Shown: piece after piece, positions 18,054 to 27,073 of the stretch | Position numbering within the stretch: the stretch's first letter is position 1 | Layout: every line of letters begins with the position of its first letter | Source: SXTU01 sp964496695 | Lineage (GTDB): Bacteria; Verrucomicrobiota; Verrucomicrobiia; Limisphaerales; SXTU01 | Direction: 5' to 3' | Length of the DNA stretch: 64,000 nucleotides | NCBI GenBank assembly: GCA_964496695.1 | Contig: CAZCBE010000021.1 | Span: 8,856 to 72,855, forward strand | Notes under the pieces: generated by a model | The model's input: only the letters and a program-made list of their open reading frames with translations | Databases searched by the model: none | What the model was told of the DNA's origin: nothing | Program-made: the position numbers and the translations under genes

Positions 18054-18539
18054 ATGCCGTCATTCGACATCGTTTCCAAAGTCAACTCGATGGAAGTAGA
18101 AAACGCCGTGAGCCAGGCCAAGAAGGAGCTGGTCACGCGCTTTGACTTCAAGGGTTCCAACGCCGAGATCACCTTGGAGAAGCTCGAGATCAAGCTCAGC
18201 GCCCCGGACGCCTACAAGATGCAGACCCTGGTCGAGATCGTCCTCAGCAAGCTCGCCAAGCGCGGCATCAGCATGAAGAGCGTGGATGAAGGCGAGGCAG
18301 ACCTCTCGCCGCTCGGCCATGCGCGCCAGTCCGTGAAGATCAAGGAAGGCATCGAGGTGGCGGTGGCCAAGCAGATCACCGGCTTTATCCGCGACGGCAA
18401 GTTCAAGGTCACCAGTTCGATCAACGGCGACGAAGTGCGCGTCAGCAGCAAGAGCCGCGATGATTTGCAGGCGGTCATCGCCGCGCTGCGGGCGAAGGAC
18501 TTTCCGGTGTCGCTGAGCTTCGTGAACTTCCGGGACTGA
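18054..18539 (+). CDS. YajQ family cyclic-di-GMP/nucleotide-binding protein
   Basis: A 161-residue protein matching the family length. It starts MPSFDIVSKVNSMEVENAVS, the family signature, followed by TRFDFKGSNAEITLE, and continues with the duplicated ferredoxin-like fold. The second half contains GIEVAVAKQITGFIRDGKFK and ends VSLSFVNFRD, as YajQ does. In several bacteria YajQ binds cyclic-di-GMP and modulates transcription; in E. coli it binds nucleotides. There is no signal or membrane segment. It lies 5 bases before rsgA and probably shares its transcript. Confidence 0.93.
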   Translation: MPSFDIVSKVNSMEVENAVSQAKKELVTRFDFKGSNAEITLEKLEIKLSAPDAYKMQTLVEIVLSKLAKRGISMKSVDEGEADLSPLGHARQSVKIKEGIEVAVAKQITGFIRDGKFKVTSSINGDEVRVSSKSRDDLQAVIAALRAKDFPVSLSFVNFRD

Positions 18540-18544
18540 GCGCT

Positions 18545-19648
18545 GTGTCCGTTCAGCCTCCAGCCAGCTACCTCGATTCGCCGCTCACGGAGCTGGGCTG
18601 GAACGCCCGGCTGGAGGCCGCCTTCGCCCCGCACCGGGCCGCTGGTCTCGTGCCCGCGCGAGTCGCCACCGAGGACCGGCATTACTACAACGTCTTCACG
18701 GTGGACTCCGAGGTGATCGCGCAGATCACGGGCCGACTCATGCACGACTCCTCGCCCACGGAACTGCCGAAGGCTGGCGACTGGGTGGCCATTGCCCTGC
18801 ATGACGGCGATGAAAAGGCCGCCATCCATGCCGTGCTGCCGCGCGCGACGCAGATCTGCCGCAAGGAAGCGGGCCGGAACGCCACCGAACAGGTGCTGGG
18901 CGCGAACATTGACGTGGTCTTCGTGGTGCAGGGGCTGGATGACAATTTCAACCTGCGCCGGCTCGAACGCTTTCTCGTCATGGTCAATGAAGGCGGTGCG
19001 CAGCCGGTGATCCTCCTCAACAAGACCGACCTGTGCCCGCACACCGCACAGCGCATCGCCGAGGTGCAGGCGACCGTGGGCGAAACCCCGGTGCTGGCCG
19101 TCTGCGCCGTCACGGGTGCGGGCGTGAAGGGCTTGTCGCGGTGGATTCGCACCGGAGTGACCGTGGCCTTTATCGGCTCGTCAGGTGTGGGCAAGTCCAC
19201 GCTCATCAACCGCCTCTTCGGCGAGGAGATTCAGGACACGCTGCCGGTGCGCGAGTCGGACGCGAAGGGCCGTCACACCACCTCCCGCCGCGAGCTGCTG
19301 GTATTGCCGCGCGGTGGTGTGGTAATGGACACCCCGGGGACGCGCGAGTTTCATCTCTGGCTCGCGGACACCGGCCTGCAGGACACTTTCCCGGAGATCG
19401 AACAGATCGCCCTCCGCTGCCACTTCACGGCCTGCGGCCACACGGTGGAGAAGCAATGTGCGGTGCTGGCCGCCGTCCAGAGGGGCGAACTGCCCGAGGA
19501 TCGCTACAAGAACTTTCTCAAGCTGCGCGGCGACTTGAAAAAACTGAACACCGCCACGCGGCAGAACAATCTCGCCGCCAAGCGCCGCGACCGCGCCGCC
19601 CTGCGGGCCTACAACAGCTTCAAGCGTGACCGGCTCGGAGAAGACTAG
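18545..19648 (+). CDS. rsgA: Ribosome small-subunit-dependent GTPase A
   Basis: A 367-residue late 30S assembly factor. Start is a GTG at 18545, 5 bases after yajQ. The order of GTPase motifs is circularly permuted, as in RsgA/YjeQ: NKTD (G4) precedes the P-loop GSSGVGKSTLIN (G1), then DTPGTREF (G3). An N-terminal OB-fold (about residues 45-110) binds 16S rRNA. The C-terminal zinc-binding cysteine/histidine cluster is CHFTACGHTVEKQC, followed by a helical tail. It couples GTP hydrolysis to release from the 30S subunit. All motifs are present, so it should be functional. Confidence 0.95.
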   Translation: MSVQPPASYLDSPLTELGWNARLEAAFAPHRAAGLVPARVATEDRHYYNVFTVDSEVIAQITGRLMHDSSPTELPKAGDWVAIALHDGDEKAAIHAVLPRATQICRKEAGRNATEQVLGANIDVVFVVQGLDDNFNLRRLERFLVMVNEGGAQPVILLNKTDLCPHTAQRIAEVQATVGETPVLAVCAVTGAGVKGLSRWIRTGVTVAFIGSSGVGKSTLINRLFGEEIQDTLPVRESDAKGRHTTSRRELLVLPRGGVVMDTPGTREFHLWLADTGLQDTFPEIEQIALRCHFTACGHTVEKQCAVLAAVQRGELPEDRYKNFLKLRGDLKKLNTATRQNNLAAKRRDRAALRAYNSFKRDRLGED

Positions 19649-19656
19649 GCGCCACG

Positions 19657-21105
19657 CTATTTCGACTGCCTGGCCTTGGCCTTCGTTGCTGGTTCCGGCG
19701 GTGCAGGGACGTGCAGGCTGGCCTCGTCGTAAAGCTGCTTGAGCCGGGCCACGACCTCCGGGTGCTGCGCCGCCACGTCCTTTTGCTCTCCCGGATCGTT
19801 CTGGAGATCGAAGAGCTGCATGGGCTGTGGCGCATCGCCGGTGCGTAGCCCCGGATGCTCGCTGGGCTGATACTGTTCGTAGGGCGCGAGGATGGTCACA
19901 CCGTCGGGGCCGCGCGGGTCTGTCCAGCGCTCGCCGGGCTTGTGCAGCGTAGCCATCCCGTCGCGCGGGGCGCGGACATGCAGCTTCCAGCGCGCGTCGC
20001 GCACGGTCACCAGCAGCAGCCCTTGATGGCCGAAGATGGCTTGGTGCGGGCTCGCCGCCGCCGAGGTGAACAGCGGCATGATGTCCCGCCCGTCAATCAC
20101 GCGGTCGGCCGGAGGCGCAATGCTCGCGGCCTTCAAGCTGGTGGCGAAGAGATCCATCATCACCGCCGGCGCGTGGCTCACCTGGCCGGCGGGAATCTTC
20201 CCCGGCCACCGCGCGAGGCACGGCACGCGATAGCCGCCTTCATAGGAACTGGCCTTCATCCCGCGCAGCCCGCCCGTGCTGCCCCCGAACCACGGTCCAT
20301 TGTCGCTGCTGAACATCACCAGCGTGCGTTCATCGAGGCCGAGCGCCTTCACCTTCGCCAGCACCTCACCCACGCTGGCATCGAGATCGGCCAGCACATC
20401 GCCATAGAGTCCCGCGCCGCTCTGCTTGTAATGCTTCTCCGTGGTGGCGAGTGGCTTGTGCGGCATGACCTCGGCGAGGTAGAGGAAGAAGGGTTTCGCC
20501 TTGTTCCGCTCGATGAAGCTGAGCGCCCGCTCGGTGTAGCGTCGTGTCAGCGACGCCTGCACCAGAGGATATTCGATGGCCTTGTCACCCTCCATGAGCT
20601 GCACCGGCCGCATGTCATTGCTGTAAAGAATGCCGAGATACTCGTCGAAGCCCCGGCCCGTCGGCATTTGCTCGGGCAGTTTGTGGCCGAGATGCCATTT
20701 GCCCACCATCCCGGTCGCGTAGCCCGCCTGCTTGAAGAGTTGTGCCAGGGTGATCTCCGAAGCCGGCAGCGCGAGCGCATCGGCCAGCAGCCCGCCATCG
20801 GGTGCCGGATTCAGCATCATGCCGCAGCGAAACGGATACCGGCCCGTCATGAGTGAAGCGCGGGTGGGTGCGCAGAAGGGGGCCGGGCAGTTGAACTGCA
20901 TCAGCCGCGCGCCCTCGGCCGCCATGCGGTCGAGGTTCGGCGTCTTGAACTTGGGATGGCCGTAGCAGCCGAGATCACCGTAACCGAGATCGTCCGCGAG
21001 AATGATGATGACGTTTGGTCGTGGTTCCGCCCCGTGGAGAACCACGTTTAGCCCGGCCAGCAGCAGGGTGAGCCACCATGCCAGATTGCAGCGCGCGCGA
21101 CTCAT
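19657..21105 (-). CDS. Secreted sulfatase (formylglycine-dependent)
   Basis: A 482-residue exported sulfatase, second in the window. A signal peptide with a long hydrophobic core (LAWWLTLLLAGLNVVL) comes first. PNVIIILADDLGYGDLGCYG carries the metal-binding aspartates; CAPTR (C78) is the formylglycine site, followed by ASLMTGRYP; the KWHLGH motif and SSDNGPW provide the other conserved sites. The C-terminal region contains LFDLQNDPGEQKDVA, usual for family S1. Its start overlaps the esterase stop by ATGA, so translation is coupled, and the pair may remove sulfate and acyl groups from one polysaccharide. The last residues (KAKARQSK) are basic. The convergent rsgA gene ends 8 bases away. Confidence 0.92.
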   Translation of the reverse strand: MSRARCNLAWWLTLLLAGLNVVLHGAEPRPNVIIILADDLGYGDLGCYGHPKFKTPNLDRMAAEGARLMQFNCPAPFCAPTRASLMTGRYPFRCGMMLNPAPDGGLLADALALPASEITLAQLFKQAGYATGMVGKWHLGHKLPEQMPTGRGFDEYLGILYSNDMRPVQLMEGDKAIEYPLVQASLTRRYTERALSFIERNKAKPFFLYLAEVMPHKPLATTEKHYKQSGAGLYGDVLADLDASVGEVLAKVKALGLDERTLVMFSSDNGPWFGGSTGGLRGMKASSYEGGYRVPCLARWPGKIPAGQVSHAPAVMMDLFATSLKAASIAPPADRVIDGRDIMPLFTSAAASPHQAIFGHQGLLLVTVRDARWKLHVRAPRDGMATLHKPGERWTDPRGPDGVTILAPYEQYQPSEHPGLRTGDAPQPMQLFDLQNDPGEQKDVAAQHPEVVARLKQLYDEASLHVPAPPEPATKAKARQSK

Positions 21106-22001
21106 TTCTTCCGGTCACGCCACATCCACCGCATTGCCTCGGGGAAAAGCTGCGTCCCGTGGTTGCCGCTGTGAACGCCCTCGCCGAAGACGAACTTGTG
21201 GTCATAGCCCTTCTCCTGCAACGCGGCGGCCATCGCCTTGTTTGCCTCCGGCCAGGAGCCGAACTGGTTCACGATGTCGTTGGAGCCGTCCTGCTGAAAG
21301 ATGCGGATGGGCTTCTTCGCAGTGGTGCGCACCAGTTCGGGATACTTGTTGCCGCCCCGGATGTTCGTGAAGCTCCCCACCGTGGTGAAGCACTTGCGAA
21401 ATTCATTGGGCCGCTCCCAGCACACCGTCCACGCGCAGATGCCGCCGCTGCTGCTGCCCGCAATGCACCGGCCTTCCGGGTCCTTGGTCAGGTTATACTT
21501 CTTGCCCACCTCGGGCAGGATTTCCTCCAGCAGGAAACGCGCGTAGAGATCGCTCAACGTGTCATACTCCACGCTGCGGTTGGAAGGCAGCGTGGCCGGC
21601 TTGCCATCGGAGCGCTTCGGGGGGACTTCACCCGGCTTTCCCATCACACCCGGCCGGATGAAGATGCCGATGGTCACCGGCATTTCCTTCTTGTGGATCA
21701 GGTTGTCAAAGACCGTCGGAGCCTTGTATTGCACGCCGTCCTGCGAGACGTAAACACAGGCGGGCGCCTTGCCGTCGTATTGCTTGGGCACGTAAACGGA
21801 ATACTTCCGCAGCGTGCCGGGGAAGACCTTGCTGTCGTTCCACTCGTATTCCGTGACGACGCCCTTGGGCACCCCGGCCTGCTCCTCCGAGTCCGGCGTG
21901 AGCTTCTTGTATTGGTCGTCCGGCGACGGCGGCTTCTGGTCAGCCGCGAACAGCGGCGCGGCGAGGACGAGGCAGAGCAGGGGAGTGAGGATGGATTTCA
22001 T
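21102..22001 (-). CDS. Secreted alpha/beta-hydrolase esterase (enterochelin-esterase-like)
   Basis: A 299-residue exported esterase. A signal peptide (MKSILTPLLCLVLAAPLFAA) is followed by an N-terminal beta region and the alpha/beta hydrolase core. The nucleophile is S184 within GSSSGG. A likely acid is D238 or D242 in QQDGSND, and a likely base H281 in HSGNHG. Its closest family type is the D-like esterase group (COG2382, enterochelin esterase and relatives), which in Verrucomicrobiota often removes acetyl or feruloyl groups from plant or algal polysaccharides. The ATGA overlap with the sulfatase gene supports a shared polysaccharide substrate; that is inference. Confidence 0.88.
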   Translation of the reverse strand: MKSILTPLLCLVLAAPLFAADQKPPSPDDQYKKLTPDSEEQAGVPKGVVTEYEWNDSKVFPGTLRKYSVYVPKQYDGKAPACVYVSQDGVQYKAPTVFDNLIHKKEMPVTIGIFIRPGVMGKPGEVPPKRSDGKPATLPSNRSVEYDTLSDLYARFLLEEILPEVGKKYNLTKDPEGRCIAGSSSGGICAWTVCWERPNEFRKCFTTVGSFTNIRGGNKYPELVRTTAKKPIRIFQQDGSNDIVNQFGSWPEANKAMAAALQEKGYDHKFVFGEGVHSGNHGTQLFPEAMRWMWRDRKK

Positions 22002-22020
22002 GGGAAGGGGTAAAAGCTGT

Positions 22021-22114
22021 GCCCGCGAAACACGCGAACAGACGCGAAAAGAAAACTAACAGTCCTGTCCGCCCTGCTGCTTTTTATTCGCGTGCATTTG
22101 CGTGATTCGCGGGC
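22021..22114. repeat. Inverted repeat with ACGCGAA(T) units
   Basis: The left arm (22021-22050: GCCCGCGAAACACGCGAACA and on) and right arm (22086-22114, ending GTGATTCGCGGGC) are near reverse complements, made of roughly eight-base units of the form NACGCGAA. The family recurs as single arms at 52213-52241 and 56067-56096. Located upstream of the esterase, between it and the SMP-30 gene. Confidence 0.75.
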
Positions 22115-22157
22115 AATTCATCTTCTGAATTTGGCGTCTGTCCCGCTACCGCAGGTC

Positions 22158-23132
22158 TTATTTCTTCTTCGCCGCCGCCGGCGGGTCCTTGGGCGGTGGG
22201 AGGAAGAAGAGGTTGCCGTTGGCCTTCGTCTTCCGGGCAAACACCTTGTCCGCACAGGTCACATACAGCACGTCCATGTTCGGCCCGCCGAAGCCGCAGC
22301 TCGTCATGAACTTGTCCGACGGCTTCGGCAGCACGCCGCTCATGCGCCCCGTCGGATCAAACACCTGCACGCCCACCGCGCTCGCCACGTAGTAGCGGCC
22401 CTGCCGGTCGCTCGTCATGCCGTCACCGGAACTGCGCGTCTTGTAAACCGGCGAGCGCCCGTCGGGACTCTTCGCGTTCACATCCACCTCGGTGCGCAAC
22501 GTCATGTAAGGTTCCTTGTGCGTCAGGCTGCCATCCGGCTCGATGCGCATCGCCCACACATGCACGCCCGCCGAGTCCGACACCGCCAGCGTCCCCTGGT
22601 CCGACGAGAGCGTGATGCCGTTCGGCGCGCTGATGCCGGTGTCCACCGCGCGCTTCTCCTTCGTCTGCGGGTTCACGAACGTGATCTGCTTCTTGCCCGT
22701 CTCGGTGAAGTAAACGTGCCCCTTGTGCGTGACCACCAGATCGTTCGGTTGCACGTCCTCGGCAATGACCGTTTTCGTGCCCTCCGGCAGCATGAACGCC
22801 ACGAGCTGCTTGTCCTTGCCCACGCAGCCATACAGCCGCCCGTCTGGCCCCCACTTCAACCCGCTGCACGACGTGCCTTCGAGGACCTTCGACTTCGTCC
22901 CATCCGGCGCGACTTTCCAAACCGCCGGCGGCGTGCTGCGCATGTCGCTGAAGTAGAAATTGCCCTTGTCATCCGCGCACGGCGCATCGGTGAAGCCATG
23001 TCCCTCGGAGACCAGCTTCCAGCCCTCGCCCTCGATGAGCAGCATCGAGAGCGGCATGTCCTGCGAGTGAGCCTTGAGCGTGAGCAGCGCGAAGCCGAGC
23101 AACGTGAGCGTCCAGTGGTCGAGTTTTTTCAT
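22158..23132 (-). CDS. Secreted SMP-30/gluconolactonase-like beta-propeller
   Basis: A 324-residue exported protein: MKKLDHWTLTLLGFALLTLK is a signal peptide. The mature part has repeated propeller strands such as GFTDAPCADDKGNFYFSD, DLVVTHKGHVYFTETG and SAPNGITLSSDQGTLAVSDS, the six-bladed SMP-30/gluconolactonase plan, with conserved metal-site residues E (near FTD), N (APNG) and D (SSD). Such proteins act as sugar lactonases. The tail ends in PPPKDPPAAAKKK, a lysine/proline-rich stretch. Start is ATG 23132; 27 codons before it are open but repeat-like. It probably contributes to oxidation or lactone cleavage of sugars freed by the neighbouring sulfatase and esterase; that is inference. Confidence 0.85.
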   Translation of the reverse strand: MKKLDHWTLTLLGFALLTLKAHSQDMPLSMLLIEGEGWKLVSEGHGFTDAPCADDKGNFYFSDMRSTPPAVWKVAPDGTKSKVLEGTSCSGLKWGPDGRLYGCVGKDKQLVAFMLPEGTKTVIAEDVQPNDLVVTHKGHVYFTETGKKQITFVNPQTKEKRAVDTGISAPNGITLSSDQGTLAVSDSAGVHVWAMRIEPDGSLTHKEPYMTLRTEVDVNAKSPDGRSPVYKTRSSGDGMTSDRQGRYYVASAVGVQVFDPTGRMSGVLPKPSDKFMTSCGFGGPNMDVLYVTCADKVFARKTKANGNLFFLPPPKDPPAAAKKK

Positions 23133-23462
23133 GCGTTCTGCGGAGGTGTTTGACGGTCCTTGCCCGGCCCGGCAAGCGGAAAACACCGTGGTGCATTGTC
23201 CCCGCCAGCGCAACCGCCGCCAGCCAGCCTCCCGGAATGCCTGTCATGCATGCGATTGCCATTCGGTTACCCTTCCATCCCCGTCATAATTCTGTGCTCC
23301 ATGATTTTGTGAATCTCTCCGCCACCGCACCGGCTTCCCCCCTGGCCTTTCCATCGGTCGTCTCCGTGAATCTGCGGGCCCACTTTGCTTTTCCTCTCGG
23401 TCCGATCTGTGGCGTGGCTATGCGTTCAGGCAACGGCTCGTTCCCGGGGTGAATCCTTCGCG
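23133..23462. other. Non-coding interval holding a tandem ATTCTGTG-type repeat
   Basis: No gene was found. At 23284-23312 a unit of about 14 bases (CATAATTCTGTGCTC, then CATGATTTTGTGAA) is tandemly repeated and followed at 23359-23379 by GTCTCCGTGAATCTGCGGG. A second copy with the same order lies at 25239-25308, so this is a dispersed element. A hairpin flanks it near 23145-23190 (GTGTTT against AAAACAC). Confidence 0.5.
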
Positions 23463-24296
23463 TCAATCCGCGCGCTTCGAGGACGCTTTCTGGGCTTGGA
23501 CCTGTCGTGCCGAATAGTCGTAGCTGGCCTCAGGATTGCCCGCGAGCGCGTTGAACTCCCTCTGCATGGCCGCCACCACTGCCGGTGACACCAGCCCGCG
23601 CTCCAGCAACTGCTCGGCCCCGCTCAGCCACAGCGTCCGCCAGTAGCCGATGAACTCCGTGCGCTGCACCAGATCAGTCATGCGGCCGTCCATCCGCACG
23701 GGCAACGTGCGGAACTGGATGTCGCCGAAGCCCGCCTCAGTGGCCAGCACGCCCAGGTCCGCCCCCACGTCCGGCACGCCGCCCAATTCCCGCTGCAGCG
23801 CGTTGAAGGCGTTCCAATACTCGGCCATGGCAGGACAGGGCGGCTCCACGCGCAAACCGGCGTTGAAAACTTCCGTGACGAACAGCACGCCCCCCGGCCG
23901 CAACACCCGCCGTGCCTCGCGCAACGCCCGCACCGGGTCGCTGAGATGCTCCAGCACCCAGATCAGGCACACCCCGTCGAAACTCTCCTCTGGAAACGGC
24001 AGCTCGTAGGCGCTGCCCTGATGCAGTTCCATCGCGCCCGCCGCGAGTTCCCCCTGCAATAATTCACGGGCCTTCTCCAGTTGTGCCGCCGAAAAATCCA
24101 GCCCAATCAAGTGCGCAACGGGAAACCGGCGGTGCAGGATCTGCAGTTCCGCCCCCACACCACAACCGACCTCCAGCACTTTCGCGCAGCCGGAGAAGTC
24201 AATCGTCGGAAAGATGTAAGGCTCCAGAAACCTCGCCTGTGCCACCAGCCGGGCCTGTTCCTCAGGGGAGAACGTGTGGATGTAGCCGGAGGACAT
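23463..24296 (-). CDS. SAM-dependent methyltransferase (class I)
   Basis: A 277-residue enzyme with the class I core: motif I is VLEVGCGVGAELQIL (about residues 40-54), then LIGLDFSAAQLEKARELL, ELHQGSAYELPFPEESFDGV and the VLRPGGVLFVTEVF strand. It belongs to the large Methyltransf_11/UbiE-like group; the substrate cannot be read from sequence. The last residues (RQVQAQKASSKRAD) are basic. It is followed 48 bases on by purN on the same strand, where the two may form a transcription unit with no clear common role. Confidence 0.8.
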   Translation of the reverse strand: MSSGYIHTFSPEEQARLVAQARFLEPYIFPTIDFSGCAKVLEVGCGVGAELQILHRRFPVAHLIGLDFSAAQLEKARELLQGELAAGAMELHQGSAYELPFPEESFDGVCLIWVLEHLSDPVRALREARRVLRPGGVLFVTEVFNAGLRVEPPCPAMAEYWNAFNALQRELGGVPDVGADLGVLATEAGFGDIQFRTLPVRMDGRMTDLVQRTEFIGYWRTLWLSGAEQLLERGLVSPAVVAAMQREFNALAGNPEASYDYSARQVQAQKASSKRAD

Positions 24297-24344
24297 GCTC
24301 CCGAAGTTGAGCGTTGAGAGATTGCGGAGCGGCTGTGCTCTGGT

Positions 24345-24977
24345 TCACGCCGCCGCCTGCGTCACCGTTTTCCGCCCTTCCACTCGCACCAACCCCCGCG
24401 CGAGGGCCGAGATGGCCATCGGATAGAGCTGCCGCTCGGCGATCTGGATGCGGCCGTGCAGCACGTCCGCGTCGTCCCGGCTCAGAACCGGCACAGTCTG
24501 CTGCGCGATGATCGGGCCGGTGTCCACGCCCTGGTCCACGAAATGCACGGTGCAGCCGGTGTATTTCACCCCGTAGTCCAGCGCCTGCTTCCAGGCTTCG
24601 AGACCGGTGAACGCGGGCAGCAGAGAAGGGTGGATGTTGACCACGCGCTGCGGAAAGGCGCGGAGGAACTCCCCCTTGAGAATGCGCATGAACCCGGCCA
24701 GCACCACCAGTTCCACGCCCGCCTCCTTCAGCGCCGCGATGTAGGCCGCTTCCGCCGCCTCATCCAGCTTGGTGCGGAACTTGCCCGGGGCGATGAAACG
24801 CGCCGGCAGCCCGCGATCTCGTGCCCGCGTGAGAATCCCTGCGTCCGCAACATCGCTCAGCACGATGGCGATCTCCGCCGGCACACTCCCCGAACTGATG
24901 GCGTCGGCAATCGCAACCATGTTCGAGCCCTTGCCCGAACCCAGAACCCCCAGGCGTAATTTCTTTTCGTCACTCAC
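24345..24977 (-). CDS. purN: Phosphoribosylglycinamide formyltransferase PurN
   Basis: A 210-residue de novo purine enzyme that transfers a formyl group from 10-formyltetrahydrofolate to glycinamide ribonucleotide. LRLGVLGSGKGSNMVAIA opens the Rossmann fold; the catalytic asparagine and histidine lie in VVNIHPSLLPAFTG, and the catalytic aspartate in HFVDQGVDTGPII. The reading frame is open to 25211, but the GTG at 24977 (MSDEKKLRLG) starts at the usual place and gives normal family length, while the upstream stretch is repeat-rich sequence. Translation from GTG is preferred. Confidence 0.94.
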   Translation of the reverse strand: MSDEKKLRLGVLGSGKGSNMVAIADAISSGSVPAEIAIVLSDVADAGILTRARDRGLPARFIAPGKFRTKLDEAAEAAYIAALKEAGVELVVLAGFMRILKGEFLRAFPQRVVNIHPSLLPAFTGLEAWKQALDYGVKYTGCTVHFVDQGVDTGPIIAQQTVPVLSRDDADVLHGRIQIAERQLYPMAISALARGLVRVEGRKTVTQAAA

Positions 24978-25726
24978 AGGGCGAGTCCTAACACATCGCG
25001 AAGTCGAGACAAGCGGAAAGGCGGTCGAAGGCCGGCGCTCAGTGGCGCCTGCATCTCGCAGGCCGTATCGCCAGATCCTCGCCGGCTCGGCTTCAGAGCC
25101 AGTGTCAAGCTGGTAGGGCGCGGTGTCCTCACCGCGCCGCCGAGGCCCTGTGACATACGGCTGCTCTCCCGCCCCATGAACCCGTGCCGGCGGCTTGCCG
25201 CCGCCGACCATGGGCTACAGCAGCACGATTCCTCCCTCATGATTCTGTGCGCTATGATTCTGTAACCTTCCCGTCTCTTCTCATCTGTGGTCGCCTTGAA
25301 TCTGCGGGATGTTCTCTGCTTGCCTCGCCCATCCCGGCCTCTCTTTTTCTGACCCATCTTTCTGACCCGTTCATGAGGAGGGAGAACGGCCCCGAAGTTC
25401 GGCAGATCCCACTTTTCCAAACTATTCCCACAGTTGGCATCACATTCCGGGGGCTTCTGGGCTGTCGCATCGCAATGAAGAACGGACTGGCGAATGGGGA
25501 CTGACGAATAAATACCGGGGGCGTGGAACCGTCCCCGCCTCAGTTCCATTCGTCAGTCAAAGTTGTCCCTGGTGGGTTATTTCTTGCCACCACCAACCGA
25601 ATGACCGTCCGCTTCTTCCGAAAGGATTTCCTCAAGCTTTTGATGCGTCAGCCTTGGGTGACCGCTTGAATTCCGCTGGCCTCTCCGCTGCCCGCGTGCT
25701 AACCAGTCTTTGTTGCTCATATTGCC
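24978..25726. other. Non-coding, repeat-rich interval between purN and the squalene-cyclase-like gene
   Basis: No convincing gene. The interval contains several palindromes: a GGCGCGGTG/CACCGCGCC hairpin (25117-25138), the second copy of the ATTCTGTG tandem element (25239-25308), and an 11-bp inverted pair GACTGACGAAT (25499-25509) / ATTCGTCAGTC (25548-25558). Several short frames are open but without protein-like content. Confidence 0.5.
25117..25138. repeat. Nine-base-pair hairpin downstream of a GGTAG sequence
   Basis: GGCGCGGTG and CACCGCGCC pair perfectly around a TCCT loop, directly after TGGTAG. The same opening GGTAG-G is seen at the ends of the palindromic element in ispG and the DUF1501 gene, but the rest differs. 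Confidence 0.55.
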
Positions 25727-26908
25727 ATGAGACCGCCCCTTCTTTCCACCCTCGCCCTCGCCGCCCTCGTCGCCACCAGTGCCTTTGCCGCCGATGCCCC
25801 GAAGCGCACCCCCGTGCCCGTTCCCATCGGCCACGATGAATCGCTCCGCCACGAAGTGCAGCGCGCCATTGACCGCGGCACCGCGTGGCTGCTCGCGAAC
25901 CAAAACTCCAACGGCTGGTGGACCACCCCGGACCATCCCGCCGTCACCGCGCTCCCGCTGGTCGCCCTCAATGGCGAGCCCTCCGGCAAGTATCAGCAGA
26001 AACCCACCCCGGCCATCCAGCGCGGCTATGCCTTCCTGCTCGCCAGCGCCAAGCCCGACGGCGGCATTTACGCCACCAACATGGCCAACTACAACACCTC
26101 GATCTCCCTCGTCGCGCTGATGTCGGCCGGCCGGCCGGACTACGACGCCGTCGCCCGGAAGGCCCGGGCATTCATCGTCGGCACCCAGGTGGACTTCGGC
26201 GAAAAGGGCCGGCTCGACACCCCGTTCGACGGCGGCGTGGGCTACGGCAACAAGTATTCACACTCCGACCTCAACAACACCCTTTGCGCCCTCGAAGCCC
26301 TCCACCACAGCAAGCGCCTCATCGCCGACACCAAGTCCGCCGACACCAAGGATCTGGACTGGCAGGCGGCCATCAATTTCATCCAGAACTGCCAGAACCT
26401 GCCCTCCCACAACCAGCAGGCGTGGGTGTCCGGTGAAGCGGCGAACAAGGGCGGCTTCATCTACTACCCCGGCAACAGCATGGCCGGCGGCGTCACGAAC
26501 TCCGCCACCGGCCGTGTCGCCCTCCGCTCCTACGGCAGCGCCAGCTACGCAGGCCTCCTGAGTTACGTCTATGCCGACCTCAAGCGAGACGACGTCCGCG
26601 TAACCGCCGTGCTGGACTGGTTGCGGGGCAACTACACCCTGACGGAAAACCCGGGCATGGGCCCCCAAGGCTACTACTACTACCTGAACCTCCTCACCAA
26701 GGGCCTCACCGCCGCCCAAGTCACGGAACTTGAGACCAAGGACGGCAAGAAGGTCAACTGGCGGCGCGAGGTCGCCCTGCAGTTGATGAACCTCCAGAAG
26801 CCCGACGGCTCGTGGGCGAATGACAACGCCCGCTGGTGGGAAAAGGAGACGCCGCTGACCACGAGCTACGCGTTGATCGCCTTGGAACTGGTTTGGCGCG
26901 GGCTCTGA
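25727..26908 (+). CDS. Secreted squalene-cyclase/prenyltransferase-repeat protein
   Basis: A 393-residue exported protein with signal peptide MRPPLLSTLALAALVATSAF. The mature part is an alpha-alpha toroid with prenyltransferase/squalene-oxidase repeats: AIDRGTAWLLANQNSNGWWT, then AIQRGYAFLLASAKPDGGIY, and later VALQLMNLQKPDGSWANDN. These (GxW-type) repeats are found in terpene cyclases and in complement-like or bacterial surface proteins. The DxDD catalytic motif of true squalene-hopene cyclases is not evident, so a non-cyclase, binding role is likely. It stands alone upstream of the ATP-grasp cluster; the 165 bases between them hold no clear signal. Whether it belongs to the cluster is uncertain. 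Confidence 0.8.
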   Translation: MRPPLLSTLALAALVATSAFAADAPKRTPVPVPIGHDESLRHEVQRAIDRGTAWLLANQNSNGWWTTPDHPAVTALPLVALNGEPSGKYQQKPTPAIQRGYAFLLASAKPDGGIYATNMANYNTSISLVALMSAGRPDYDAVARKARAFIVGTQVDFGEKGRLDTPFDGGVGYGNKYSHSDLNNTLCALEALHHSKRLIADTKSADTKDLDWQAAINFIQNCQNLPSHNQQAWVSGEAANKGGFIYYPGNSMAGGVTNSATGRVALRSYGSASYAGLLSYVYADLKRDDVRVTAVLDWLRGNYTLTENPGMGPQGYYYYLNLLTKGLTAAQVTELETKDGKKVNWRREVALQLMNLQKPDGSWANDNARWWEKETPLTTSYALIALELVWRGL

Positions 26909-27073
26909 TCAGAACACGGCTCCGGCAATAATGTTGCCTGGTCCGCACGGTTTTAACCCTTTCGGCACGCGAGTTGCGTTGAGGAGTGACGTGCGGCTGA
27001 AACTGGTTTATGAACACGCGGGTTCATTAACTGCGTTGGATTTTGGCCGACGTGGGCAAAACGATACATCGCC

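Noticed and set aside
15937..18063. 708-residue open frame on the minus strand
   Set aside because: It is antisense to the sulfatase and methyltransferase genes, both of which have clear motifs. The arginine/alanine/leucine-rich translation is what G+C-rich antisense gives.
25184..25504. 106-residue frame between purN and the squalene-cyclase-like gene
   Set aside because: It crosses the dispersed ATTCTGTG tandem element and has no domain or clear start signal.
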